Part shown: positions 14,501-25,023 of the stretch, piece after piece
How the letters are laid out: the number at the start of each line of letters is the position of its first letter
Numbering within the stretch: position 1 is the first letter of the stretch
Source: Latrodectus hesperus
Taxonomy: Eukaryota > Arthropoda > Arachnida > Araneae > Theridiidae
Direction: 5' to 3'
DNA: 64,000 bases
NCBI GenBank assembly: GCA_037975125.1
Contig: CM075857.1
Location: 20,217,997 to 20,281,996 of the forward strand
Notes under the pieces: generated by a model
Told to the model about the DNA's origin: nothing
Database searches by the model: none
What the model saw: the letters and a program-made list of their open reading frames with translations, nothing else
Made by a program: the position numbers and the translations under genes

Positions 14501-15042
14501 TAACAAAGTATAAATTTTTAAAAAGGAAATATGCTCACAAAATTAATTAAGTTGGCAATAATTTATTTAAGAGAAACAAGTAATCAATTTAATCTTGCGA
14601 CATATACTAATTCATGGTAACGTAGCGGGTTAAAAACTTCCAACTCAGCTAATTACATTATTTAGGGAGAAATAATAGACGTTCTTTTTACTATCTTCGA
14701 TTTGATTATGTAAATTAATTTCTTCAATTCTCCTTAATAACTTAAAATTTTTTTATCGATAAACATATAATTTTTGGAACTTTTTAGGATGCCGGATTCA
14801 AAGCAATCTTACTTTCATTGAATTTATGAATTAAATGTGACTATTAAGGTATTTATATTTCCTATTATGGCAATATGTACATGATGATTATTTTTGATTC
14901 GATTAATCCGAAAAGAGTTTTTTCAGGCTCTTTAAACAAAAATAAATGTATTCTAAATATTAAAATTAAAATAGTTCGTTAATTTATCTTTGACGGTAAT
15001 TTTTAGCTACAATATTCAAAAATCATACAATTTATTTTCATA
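11510..15042. other. AT-rich non-coding stretch with unassigned open frames
   Basis: Mostly poly(T)- and poly(A)-interrupted DNA. Overlapping frames at 12558-12800 (-) and 12666-12851 (+) lie in a slightly GC-richer spot. The minus frame carries Cys/Trp-containing sequence but has no start or splice context I trust. A tiny segment at 12356-12374 is flanked by TTTTTCAG and GTAATT but is too short to call. No transposon termini were seen. Confidence 0.5.
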
Positions 15043-15050
15043 AATATAAA

Positions 15051-15077
15051 GGAACAAGTTCAGTATCCCCATACACT
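15051..15077 (+). repeat. Merlin left terminal inverted repeat
   Basis: 27 bases, starting GGAACAAGTTCAGTATCCCC, are exactly reverse-complementary to 17050-17076. Confidence 0.95.
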
Positions 15078-15489
15078 TGGCGACGCGGCGAATTTTTTGT
15101 CGCCAAGTCGCTAAGCTAGGCGCGCGTTTTTTAAAACGGGAAATTTCCCTAAGTTCGATCGAAAAATAAGCATTTCAGAAAATTTAAAAAGGGAAATAAA
15201 GATAAATAATGGACTTACTTGATATGCAGTGAAGCTAACATTATTCGTTTGTCACCAGTGTCACCATTATCAAATTTTACAAAAAAAATAAATAAATAAA
15301 TAAAATAAAAATAATAATAAATAAAAAATAAAGTAAAATAAAATAAAAAAATCATGCAAAAACTATTTTTTCAAATACATATATTTTTTAAAATTAAAAA
15401 AATTAAATAAATACACTTATTATATAAATAAAAATGAAATACGAATACAATATAAAATACATGTCAGCAATAGAATTTAAATAAAATAA

Positions 15490-16519
15490 TCACACCTCCG
15501 AAATTTTGTACTCATCCCAATTAATTCCCGAAACGATTTCAATAAATTTATTAAAACAATCATCATTTGAAGCTATACAAGATTTATGAAACATATACAT
15601 TGCTAGGTAAAATTTAAAATCTGTCTTACGATTATACGTTGGTAAAGAAGCTTTTACATGCCTCCAGGTACTTTCAATTGTATTCGTATGACATCCTGAT
15701 TCGGGATCAACAAATGTCAACTTATGGTTGACTTTTAAATGCTCAAATCCCTCCTCAGTTAAACAATCATAGCTCTTCCAACAGTCGGAATACACGGAAG
15801 TTCCTGGCAAAATCCAATCTTTAATTATTTGAATTAATGTTTCCTGTGTTCTATTGTGAACAGCAACTAAAAAAACTTTACCCGAATCCCTCTCAACCCC
15901 CCAAAAACCCACTGACCGTCAACCTTATGCCCCTTATTGTATTTTCGCTTCCCAAATTTAGACTCGTCAATTTCAACAATTTTGCCCTTCCCCTCTATTT
16001 TTTCTGATGAAAGTTCAATATAATCTAAAATAGTTTCGTTAATAAATTGCCTCCAATCGGCCAATGTAGCTTTAGCAAATGAATATTCTTCAATAATTTG
16101 ATCGGTTTTCGATCCCCGCAAAATTTCATATGTAATTACCAAAATTTCAAACAATTTAAGTTTAGATTTTGAAAACCAGGAACCATGTCTAATAGATTTT
16201 TCAGTATTACATCTATTTCCATCAATAGTTTTTTTACAAATAAAAGAAAAACAATCAGAATAAGTTTTTTTGGAGTGATCTTCATTTCAGATCCACATTT
16301 CCTACAATTCGGGACTTTTAATAAATTAATTTCCGTTAAAAATTCAATTAATAATTTAGAATTCTGAGCGAGTTGAACTAAGAAAATTCTATTAGCAATT
16401 CCGGGTTTTCCAACTGTTGGTCTAGAGCTGGAAAAATTAAAAAAACCATCATTATTTTCTTTAATTTTAGTTAACAAAATTTGTTGATATTTTTCAACCG
16501 TATTTTTAACATGAGACAT
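15490..16519 (-). pseudogene. Merlin transposase (ISXO2-like DDE), broken by two homopolymer frameshifts
   Basis: The enzyme cuts and rejoins element ends. Starting at ATG 16519-16517 (MSHVKNTVEKYQQ), three consecutive minus-strand frames give about 343 residues once two single-base shifts are allowed for. Visible parts are: a zinc-finger-like CRKCGSEM; a helix-turn-helix-like segment (ATLADWRQFINE); catalytic Asp in IVEIDESKFGKRKY; the GQWVFGG and VERDSGKVFLV strands; second Asp in VYSDCWKSY; HTNTIESTWRHVK supplying the final acidic residue; and a C-terminus ending at 15490. The first shift is at a run of seven T on the plus strand (16265-16271), the second at six C (15897-15902). Both look like one-base contractions. 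All catalytic residues are present, so the copy is either very recently dead or intact and misread. Confidence 0.88.
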
Positions 16520-17049
16520 TTTTTTATAAAGAAAGTAATTAAAACAATAAAAAGATGATAAAAAATTAAGAAAACGAATTGAAAAAAAGAATAGTTAAGG
16601 ATTTAAAATGTATAAAATAAATTTAAATCAATTAATAAAAAAATATATATTAAAATTAAACTAAATAAAAGTAAATTATATAAAAGAAATAATAAAAAAG
16701 AAAAAATTTACGATAATTGGACACTGGAGACAACGAAACACAAGAGCTGGAAATCCACTACTTCCGTCAGCAAATGAAAACGAAATTAAAATGACTAGCA
16801 ATTAAAACGTAGAACAATTCGTAAAGAAATTTCTGGAAAGTTCTAGAAGTGAAACTAATTAAGCTATTGCCACTAAAAAAAGCACATATATAACGTAAAA
16901 ATTATTTAAAACACGAGAAACACGGAATCTGGCAACAAAAAAATAAAAATAGTAACAAAAACTAAATTTGGCAACAAAACAATGAAAACAAAAGCTGAAA
17001 TCGGCAACACTACAACGTAAACAACGGTTACCAGATTTGGCGAGAAATC

Positions 17050-17076
17050 AGTGTATGGGGATACTGAACTTGTTCC
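17050..17076 (-). repeat. Merlin right terminal inverted repeat
   Basis: Exact reverse complement of the left 27-bp terminus. It is preceded by TTTGGCGAGAAATC, a block shared with the MITEs at 3.5 and 43.0 kb. Confidence 0.95.
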
Positions 17077-17135
17077 AAAATAAATTTATTCATATTTATG
17101 AAATATGTACACACCAGCATTTAAATATCACTTAC

Positions 17136-17211
17136 CCTCAAGATCCAAGTCCGCACTTTCAAACTCATTGTCGACAAATTCGAATTTTAAAAAAATGATT
17201 AAATTGAGTTT
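17136..17211 (-). CDS. Candidate donor-terminated coding segment upstream of the 11.4-kb exon
   Basis: Minus-strand frame EFVDNEFESADLDLE runs into a strong donor, GAGG followed by GTAAGTG (donor GT at 17135-17134). The acidic, GC-richer end looks coding. It leaves one base of a split codon, which fits the two-base start of the terminal exon at 11393-11502 (combined codon GAT). The intervening intron would contain the Merlin insertion. No convincing acceptor was found upstream: the frame is closed by TGA just above 17211, and candidate AGs lack pyrimidine tracts. The start is therefore undefined. Confidence 0.22.
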
Positions 17212-17213
17212 TC

Positions 17214-19605
17214 ATTTATATAGAACATTACGGATGCAATGTTGGATACTGCAAATAACCTAACAATGACATCAGTAAAAATAAATTGAAAAGAACCAAA
17301 AGAAAAATATTAACCATCCATATACAGAAATCAAAGAACGAATGATTAACGAGTTTAATTGTACTTTTTCCTACTTTCCTTAAACGGAGCATGAAGGGAT
17401 CACACTGTTGAAGGAACAACGAAAACCAGGTTTACCTCATTACGATATCGTCTGCATTTCTTTTTCGAACTCTTCTTGGTTGAATCAAATCACAAAACCG
17501 TAAAAATGATAATAAAAGTAAGAGAAAGAAAAAAATTTTTGAATTATTTTAGAATTCATTAAAAATTAGATAATTTTGAAAGGGAACATACTGGCCTCAT
17601 TTATAGTTGTTGAAGAAAAAAAATTTAATTTAACTTTAGTCAAGAATTTTATATGACTGCAACCGCAAGAGAAACGGGGAGATTTCTTGGCTCACAACAG
17701 ATTTAGAATTTAACAAAATTATAGCTGATAATTTTCTTAGCTTTTATTCACTTAGATATATGTGTGAAATTCTGTCAATCACGAAACATGGTGCAATTTC
17801 TGTCAAAAAAATGCCAAGTATTTTCATATTGTTCTTCGGTTCGTATTTAAAAAGAATTAAAATGAAAGGTTAATTTTTTAAATAAAAATGTTGAAATGTG
17901 TTGTAGAACGTACATTTAAAACAATAGTAGCACAACTTATTTGTCAAAATAATCAAAGATAAGCATTGAACTTATTGTAACAAAAAATGTTATTTTAATG
18001 GGAAAAAATAATAATTTACTGATGGCGAGAACAATTTCTCATTCAGTTATGTAGTAGGTATAGATACTAAATATTTATCATTTTGCAGCGTTTAAGCAGA
18101 GAAATAACTATCAGAATCGAATTCTTGTTAAAAAAATACTAATGAATCATTAACATAAGAACCATCCATTTGATATATAGTTTCCTTGTCAAAAATCATG
18201 TTGTTTGGCGTCATTTTTTTCTAATTCAAAGGGATTTTCACAAGTACCTTGTTTTATTTGTACCTGATTAAAAATCCTTATAGGAAATATAAATACTTTT
18301 TCATTTTAAAACTCATACCCCTTAATTTTACAAAGAATATAGATTTTTAATCTCTTTGAACTAAAATTGTTGCATATTTACTTGATAGCAGATAAATGAA
18401 TGTGTTATTTGACATCGTGTAATGAAATTAGCTTTTAAAATGTTCTTTCTAAAATATTTTACAAAAGCTTTATAAGTTATTAAATATTAAAAGAAAAACA
18501 AGCTTATAGTAAAATAATTATCGACTCACTTCTGAGAATGCAAAAGATATTTCCATTTTACCTATTTTTTAAAGGAATTTTTTGGTATTTGTCACGTGAT
18601 AACCTTGACCATTGTCGCTAATGTATACGTGCATTTAAACATAAATATTTGCAGCATGCGTGTCACTATATAATGAAGAAACACAAATGTATATAATTAT
18701 GGTATTAAAACAATCGTTTGTTTCACATACAATTAAATACAAACAGCAGTTTGCCGAGAAAATTATCTGACAGAGATTTTTCAATACAATTGATAAACAC
18801 TAAAAACATATATATATTAGCAATACTATCTACGAATCAATTTCTAAATAAGATAAAAAGTTTTCTATTGACTTAAACAATGTGTACATGCATAATTACA
18901 GTTAAAAGTGTGTGATCTGTAGTTTTATGTTATTTATTATGATCATACATAAATATATATTACATTAATTATTAATTATAAAGACATCATAATGTATACA
19001 AATTATAAATAATATGTTATATTAATTAAATTACTAATATGTATTACATAAATTTTCTACTATCATATATAATTAATATTAAGAAAATTATAATTTTATA
19101 TAAAAATATAATATTTAGTGATTTTTCGATATTACTGAATAATATTAAATTTCTATTTAATATTATTTAGTAATTTTGTAAAATCACAAAAATTAAATTC
19201 ACCTGATGGAATTGATTTAAACATATTTAGAAAAAAAAAAAACTAAAGGAAAAACACTTAATTAAATGAAATGATTACACAGATTTTTAAAGAAGGTAAT
19301 AAGCATAATAAAGCAATTTTCCTAACACATCTGCAGAAAAAAATATTGTGGTATGCAGTGGCTTTTATGGAACTTAAAAACAAATTTTTTGGTATGTTAA
19401 TTTAATATAAATAGACAAGGAGATGAAATTCCTCAATTAGAATATTTTATGAGGAATTAATACATAAATTAAAAATATCTCCGTAAAGTATAATTTATTG
19501 TTATCGATATACTGCTATCTATTATCATGTATTTTTTTATCGAAGAATCATAAAACATATATATATTTAACCATTAGTTAAAACTGTTCAACAATATTTG
19601 CATAC
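17214..19605. other. AT-rich non-coding stretch
   Basis: A minus-strand frame at 17228-17419 has a hydrophobic stretch (NIFLLVLFNLFLLMSLL) but no supported start or splice sites. A short open minus segment near 17440-17490 ends in GAG followed by GTAAAC and could be an exon, without a good acceptor. The rest is A/T-rich with no recognisable element. Confidence 0.45.
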
Positions 19606-19918
19606 TGTAACAGATCTATATTAACTCTACTGACAAGAGATGGCGTTACTGCCCAATAGAGTGAACAACTTACAAGATATTCATATCCAATAAGAAGAGA
19701 GTAAGAGGATGATAGAAGGGAGATATGAGAAGTGTAAGGCGAACCATCCAGTTCATAAATACCTTTGTTTAATTATTGTAATATACCTTCTAACCTTATA
19801 TATAACCTTGTTTATAATTGTTAAGTATTTTCTTTTGTAAGTGTTTTAATCATGTGTACTGTCGTAATAAATGTTTGGTTTAGCATTATTCTAAGTTCCA
19901 TTTTCTTACGTCTCTACA
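19606..19918 (+). mobile_element. Probable solo LTR, 313 bp
   Basis: The segment starts TGTAACAG and ends CTCTACA, giving the TG...CA boundaries of retroviral-type LTRs. It is GC-richer than its flanks, contains GAGATGGCGTTACTG near the start and an AATAAA polyadenylation signal at 19866-19871 about 50 bp before the end. Flanking 4-mers ATAC (19602-19605) and ATAT (19919-19922) match at three of four positions. No second LTR or gag-pol sequence occurs in the window, consistent with LTR-LTR recombination. A lone repeat of another kind cannot be excluded. Confidence 0.5.
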
Positions 19919-20288
19919 ATATATATTACATATAATAGAAAATATTAATATAAATACCGATATATAATTTTTATGAATAATATTTATATGTACTCATAAA
20001 AATTATCAAAGTACGTAGTTAAAAAAACACTAGAGAAATGTTGAAATATTTAACGATAGTAAAGTCAAATAAATTTTTTATAGTTTGAAGCGTTCAATGA
20101 AAGCAGCGTAACATATTTTTTAATGATTAATATTAAATTAAACATTTATAATTTAAAGCGCATCAGAAATCAGAAGTAACCTTTACATATATAAATCAGT
20201 ATTCAACATAAAGATGGATATAAAGAAAAGGATATAATGGCAGAAATTGTGATTATTTCAAATTTGAATAGTCTAGTCTAAGAAAACA

Positions 20289-20390
20289 ATGTTAGGTGAC
20301 AACCAGTACAAGAATGATGCGACTGATGACGAACATATCCCGTTAGCAACTCTTGGGGTCGAGATTGACTGGAAAGTGATTAAAATTTAG
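20289..20390 (+). CDS. Small open frame, 33 codons, unknown product
   Basis: ATG at 20289 opens a frame ending TAG at 20388-20390. It contains YKNDATDDEHIPLATLGVEI and is clearly GC-richer than the AT-rich flanks. The acidic DDEHIPL motif followed by a short helix is reminiscent of linker segments in transposase or polyprotein fragments, but I cannot name a family. It may be a fragment of a longer dead ORF, since the sequence stays GC-richer to about 20450. Confidence 0.25.
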   Translation: MLGDNQYKNDATDDEHIPLATLGVEIDWKVIKI

Positions 20391-20459
20391 AGTTGTTTAC
20401 TGACGTGACAGGTTGGTGATTGACATCAGACATGTTTTGTATTACAGAGAAAAAGCATT

Positions 20460-23135
20460 CTAACTACCTTATAATCGTTAGGAAACAATCATACTATTGA
20501 CTAGGGAGTTTGATGGTATGGTTTAGAATAAAGTGGAATTCGGAGATTATTTTTTTCTGGAGTGAAGCATTTTTTTCCAAATTCATATCGATATTTTTTT
20601 TGCATTCTTGCTAAATAAATGTAGTATTTGAAAAGAGTATGCGCCATATGAAACACCTTATATCATTTTTAAACAATTGGTTTCTTATAAACACATGCAG
20701 CAAATGTGTTACTATAACACACTTGTTGCTCTGACGCATCTTTCATGCTCTTACAACCCTTCCAAAAAATAACAATAAATAAAATAAAAGTATGCCTTTT
20801 TTGGCGTATTTTCCCCTAACATTGTGTTTCTTATAAATGAACTATTCATTTTATACCAAACATGGAAGATGTATAACAGTCTTGTTTTATAACTGTTTGC
20901 TATGTATAAATAATTAATTAAGGAAAAATTAAATAAACGTAGCTGAAGTAAGAGCAGTGTTAATTTCTCATACTTCAGCGAATAAATTTAATTATTATCA
21001 GAAAAAATTATGAAAATATTGAAAACAAATTTTTTAGAGAGGTAAAATATTAAAAAATGACGATACACTACAAATTCTTTTATTTAAGTTGTGAGTTTAA
21101 AAGTTTTTTTTAAATTTTTATAATATTTCTTCTTTTAATAAAAATATATTTCTTCTTTTTAATTTAATAAATATTTCTACTTTAAATTTTATACATCTTA
21201 CCTTAATATGTAGGAAATATTGCTATTAAGGTTAGATACATATATAAAATTGTAATTTAAATTTAAAATAATTTATTTTTTAAACATGACAGACTAATTA
21301 ACAATGGAATGAATGTTGTTAAATACGAATAGTTTATGAAGGTTAACAATTATAGATTTGTTTGTACTGATTACATTTCATACCTATGCAATAATGTGTA
21401 ATAACAGTATAAGTATGCAACGTTTGCTTATTAAAGTACTATTTACGACCAGTTCTCTGAAGTAAATTAAACTTATGAAAATAATAATTATTAAATATAG
21501 TATTGTATTTGAATTATATTAAATAAAATTATTGCCTAAAATTATTCGTATTATTAAAATACTACAATGAAAGTGATAGAGTCATCGAAATTAAAATTTT
21601 ATGTAAATAAATCAGCTTGTGAGTGTTTGTATATTTTAAAATAGTTATTTGCATATAAAAATAGTTGCATTTAAAATTCTGGCACTTAATTTTTGCAATT
21701 ATTATATTCGTTGTAGTGTGATTAGTTTATAAATTTCTTAGAATGGATTGTAAAAAAATTCTATTAAGGTAATAAATTTTTGATACTCTACTGAATTGTT
21801 CAAATTGCCTGTTGCCAAATTTCTTGTTTAAAATATGAGGCATTCTCCTGAGACTGCATTATGTTTTAACGATTAAAATTACCTTCTTTTCAATTGTTTT
21901 TGTCAAACAATTACTATTCTGTCCGATTGTTGAGATTGCGTGTGCTTCCTCGTTCCTTCAATCATACACGTTTACTATTTCGCCTTCCATTTGGAGTTAA
22001 CAGATGAAATTGTATGAATTTCTTATTCCTATAATCTAAAAAATTTGCCACTCTATTCTGGTTTGTTGGAGATGAATGTTTTCTTATTCGCAATTTCTCG
22101 GATGCCTAATTCGGTTTTTGAGTTTTCGTGAAATTGAATGTTTCATTTGCCAAATCAATTTTATTTCCACTTTCTAAATTTTATTAAATTTTTATGAATT
22201 TTTTTTTCGGAGTATATAAGTTTAACATAAAAAATTTGTATAACATATAACTTACAAAATCCGAACAAATTTCTCTGTTAACACCATCAAAACCATCAAT
22301 AAATAATATAAATAATGATCATTTTAAAAACAATATATACTATTTTATCATTTTTTTCAACTTCTTGTTTTACAGAATAAATCAATTAGGAAAAATGAAG
22401 TATCCATTTAACGTGATTCATTCCCATAAAAATTAAAATTTACATGCAAATTTTTTAAAAACTTGTATGCATCAATTATAAGAATATAATGTATAAGGAT
22501 GAAAATATTTGCTTATGCAAATAATTTGAAACGCAAGAAGAAATAGCTTACTGATATGCAGCAAGATCTAAGAATTTAGATGATGGTTAAATTGCCTAAT
22601 GTTTATAAATCTTACATCATTACAAAAATATCTCAAAACTTACTTTTTTAGATTTTTTACATTAATTATTGTGATGATTGTCAGAAAACTTATAAATATT
22701 ATAAATTAAGGAATAAATGGAGAAGTATTGGTAAACTTGTGTCAAAATGTAATAAAACATACAAAGTTTATGTACTTTTCGTAAAAAATGAAACCGTAAA
22801 AATCAACGATTTTTGTAATATAGTGAATTAGCAACATTAATATTTGGTAATTCCATTGTGAATCACATTTATATGTAAGATTATTGTTAAAAGATTATAT
22901 AAGATTATTTTGTTAGATTTTTACAAATCATTTTTTATTTGTTTTACTAATAAAGCTTACATTTGACTAAATTTTGTAATAAAATAAATTCTTTATAGTA
23001 TGGTAAAAGATTTTATAGAACTTATCTAAATTATTCGATTTTTAAATTGTTTTAATTTACTGCTTTTTTCCAACATAGATATACAGAAATCATTAGGAAT
23101 CATAATCATAGAGGAAAGTATAGACGGAAATTTTT
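20460..23135. other. AT-rich non-coding stretch
   Basis: It holds an imperfect hairpin near 20698-20731 (GCAGCAAATGTGTT and a near-complement). A GC-richer patch at 21800-22150 contains GTTGCCAAATTTCTTG and TTTGCCACTC, faintly like decayed Merlin-type MITE ends. Nothing firm. Confidence 0.45.
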
Positions 23136-23139
23136 TTAA

Positions 23140-23427
23140 ATAACGGCGGTCACTTGGGTGACTAATCCTTCGCCACAACAAGGCCGAAAACTGCTACTCA
23201 TTTGTCGTTATTGGGTGGTCATCTGTGAACCAAGTCACGGAGACGAGTAGCATTACCCACGACATACCACCACTCACCCATTTATATGATGCGCCACATT
23301 CATACATAATCTCAGAAGAAAAGACAGAGAAACGCAGAGAGAAAGTAACATTTATGCCTGAACCAGGATTCGAACGTAGGACCCACAGCTCAGGAGTCAG
23401 GAACGCTAACCACTCATCTATGCATAA
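23140..23427 (-). mobile_element. tRNA-headed SINE, family S1 (copy 1)
   Basis: On the minus strand the tRNA-like head has an A box (GAGTGGTTAGCGTTCC) and, about 40 bases on, a B box (CGTTCGAATCC) as internal pol III promoter. The body matches the copy at 49708-49995 in opposite orientation: TCTCTGCG/TCTCCCTGTG, TAAATGGGTGAG/TATGGCCAACC region, TGACTTGGTTCACAG/TGACTTGGTTCCCAG, and TCACCCAAGTGACC at the tail. The first bases of the head are missing. A 71-codon plus-strand frame here is a shadow. Confidence 0.8.
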
Positions 23428-23486
23428 TAAATGCAGGTAAAAGTACGGTACGAGAAATTAAGAAGAAAGCACTGTAAAACAATTTA

Positions 23487-24120
23487 TTATACAACAAAAA
23501 TGCGAAATTTGACATCAAAAGATATTAAAAATTCATCTGGCGTCAGAAATACATCATGACCGCAATGCCACGGGAATTGACAATTATTTTTTAAACCATT
23601 TAGAATTTCGTAGATTATAGCTAGAACCATGGAGAATCGTGACCATATCAGAATTTGTTGGGATATTGTAAGCAAAGTTTTAACTAACATTTTCACAAAA
23701 ATAATCATTAAAAGTTGTATTTTTTTCATCTGGGGAACATGTGGGCAGACATCATGCTCAATTTAATGTCATCCAAAAATTCGAAACAAATGGAGAAGAA
23801 TTTTCTCATAGCACCATATTAAAACCTCATAAGACATCCAACAATGTAAGAACAACATCAAGCTATTCCGAAAAAGAATTTCCTAAAAGAAGAAAAAGTA
23901 CTTGACAAGAAGACAAGGAGGTAAGGTACCGAGCGAGACTACTCATTCCATCACAATTCTCACATTTACGTTAATGTATCAGCAATGTTCAATGCCACCT
24001 TGTCGTTTTAAGCATTTGTTGTTTACTGTTTACGTGTTAAAAGGTTGCTACAATAAAATTGGTGGAATTACGAAACGGCTGTACTTTGTTGAAAGAATTA
24101 CTAGATTAATGCAACATATT
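23487..24120. other. Unassigned stretch with a minus-strand open frame
   Basis: An 80-codon minus-strand frame (23487-23729) contains FPWHCGHDVFLTPDEFLISF and ends just before AATAAA-like sequence. The adjacent region to 23900 is somewhat GC-richer and may be one old element, possibly a dead DNA transposon. I see no terminal repeats and recognise no family. Confidence 0.3.
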
Positions 24121-24133
24121 ATGGGTAATTAAT

Positions 24134-24195
24134 GCTATGGCACAAAATGCTATCGAGCAGTGGCACTATGCAAGCTCATTAAGAAGAAGAAGAAG
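24134..24195 (+). mobile_element. 62-bp stub of a non-LTR retrotransposon 3' end with 13-bp TSD
   Basis: ATGGGTAATTAAT occurs at 24121-24133 and exactly again at 24196-24208. Between them are only 62 bases: GGCACAAAATGCTATCGAGC..., ending in (AAG)5. The same 3' sequence (GCACAAAATGCTGAT..., then AAGAAGAAG) ends the element at 44077-44864 on its minus strand. This is an extreme 5'-truncated insertion of that LINE family. Confidence 0.88.
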
Positions 24196-24367
24196 ATGGG
24201 TAATTAATAGCTACATGTATTGAATTATTTGAAGATGTGAGATCAAATTACACATCATGTACCAAAGACAACTGATCGAGATGATCTGGTAGAAAGGGCC
24301 TTATGCTTATAACGAAACTTTTATCATACTTATTTTTGTTTTATTTGTATCGAAATAATTAATAACT

Positions 24368-24641
24368 AAAATCTATGGCACGACAGCCCATGTGGGCCAA
24401 GGACTACAGTGCCCATAACTGTTTTCATGATCGAGGGCACTGGGGTGCGAAGCATATGTCCCAGTTAGGTGGTCAGCCTAACGTAAGACCCCCAGTGTTT
24501 AGTTCCCAAGCATGCTTGGTACTCAGTTTATCTACCCCACTGAAGGGTTGAAAGGCTGAGTCAACCTTGCGCAGTCCGAGGATCGAACCTCGGAGCTGTA
24601 TCATGGGAGCGTGAAACGCTGCCACTAAGCCACTGGGCTTC
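24368..24641 (-). mobile_element. tRNA-headed SINE, family S2, full length, 11-bp TSD
   Basis: AATTAATAACT flanks the element at 24357-24367 and 24642-24652. On the minus strand it starts GAAGCCCAGTGGCTTAGTGG, an A-box head, then GAGGTTCGATCCTCGG, a B box. It continues through TGGGACATATGCTTCGCACC and ends GTCGTGCCATAGATTTT. A 5'-truncated sister lies at 45015-45124. SINEs of this kind are transcribed by pol III and mobilised by a LINE. Confidence 0.9.
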
Positions 24642-24972
24642 AATTAATAACTGCCTCAATTAAATAACTTTCTTGATACCTCAATTGCAATTCCACGATT
24701 ATTTCCTTAACCATATTATAAATGCAAAGGATATCCGTTAATTCAATGTTCATAAAATGATTCATGTTCAATAAATGCAGTCAGCAACACATAAACTATT
24801 ATATTTTAACAATGGAAATTTGAGTATGGCTCTGCCTATTCGTTTCCGCTTGTTTTACTGTTCCATCATTTTGTTAAGTATATTTATTTAACTATATTTT
24901 GTTACTCTGCATTGAAGTTTCGGGAACAACCGTAATCAATAAACCTGACTCTGAGTACATGTATGATATGTG

Positions 24973-24975
<3 letters not shown>

Positions 24976-25020
<45 letters not shown>
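24976..25020. repeat. (TA)n microsatellite
   Basis: About 45 bp of TA dinucleotides after GTGGG. No transposon end is recognisable next to it. Confidence 0.95.

Positions 25021-25023
<3 letters not shown>

Larger units (their letters stand above)
15051..17076 (-). mobile_element. Merlin (IS1016/IS1595-like) DNA transposon with intact ends, 2,026 bp
   Basis: Perfect 27-bp terminal inverted repeats start GGAACAAGTTCAGTATCCCC at 15051-15077 and close as the exact reverse complement at 17050-17076. They are flanked by an 8-bp near-duplication, AATATAAA (15043-15050) and AAAATAAA (17077-17084), differing at one base. Merlin elements make 8-9 bp duplications. The single gene is a minus-strand transposase at 15490-16519. 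A GC-rich subterminal block with GGCGAC and CGCCAAG repeats follows the left end. At the right end TGGCAAC/GGCAAC motifs recur, as in the MITEs at 3.5, 42.8 and 63.7 kb. Perfect ends imply recent insertion. Confidence 0.92.

Noticed and set aside
23902..24132. 76-codon plus-strand frame
   Set aside because: Runs up to the LINE stub's target duplication, no recognisable motif, no splice context.
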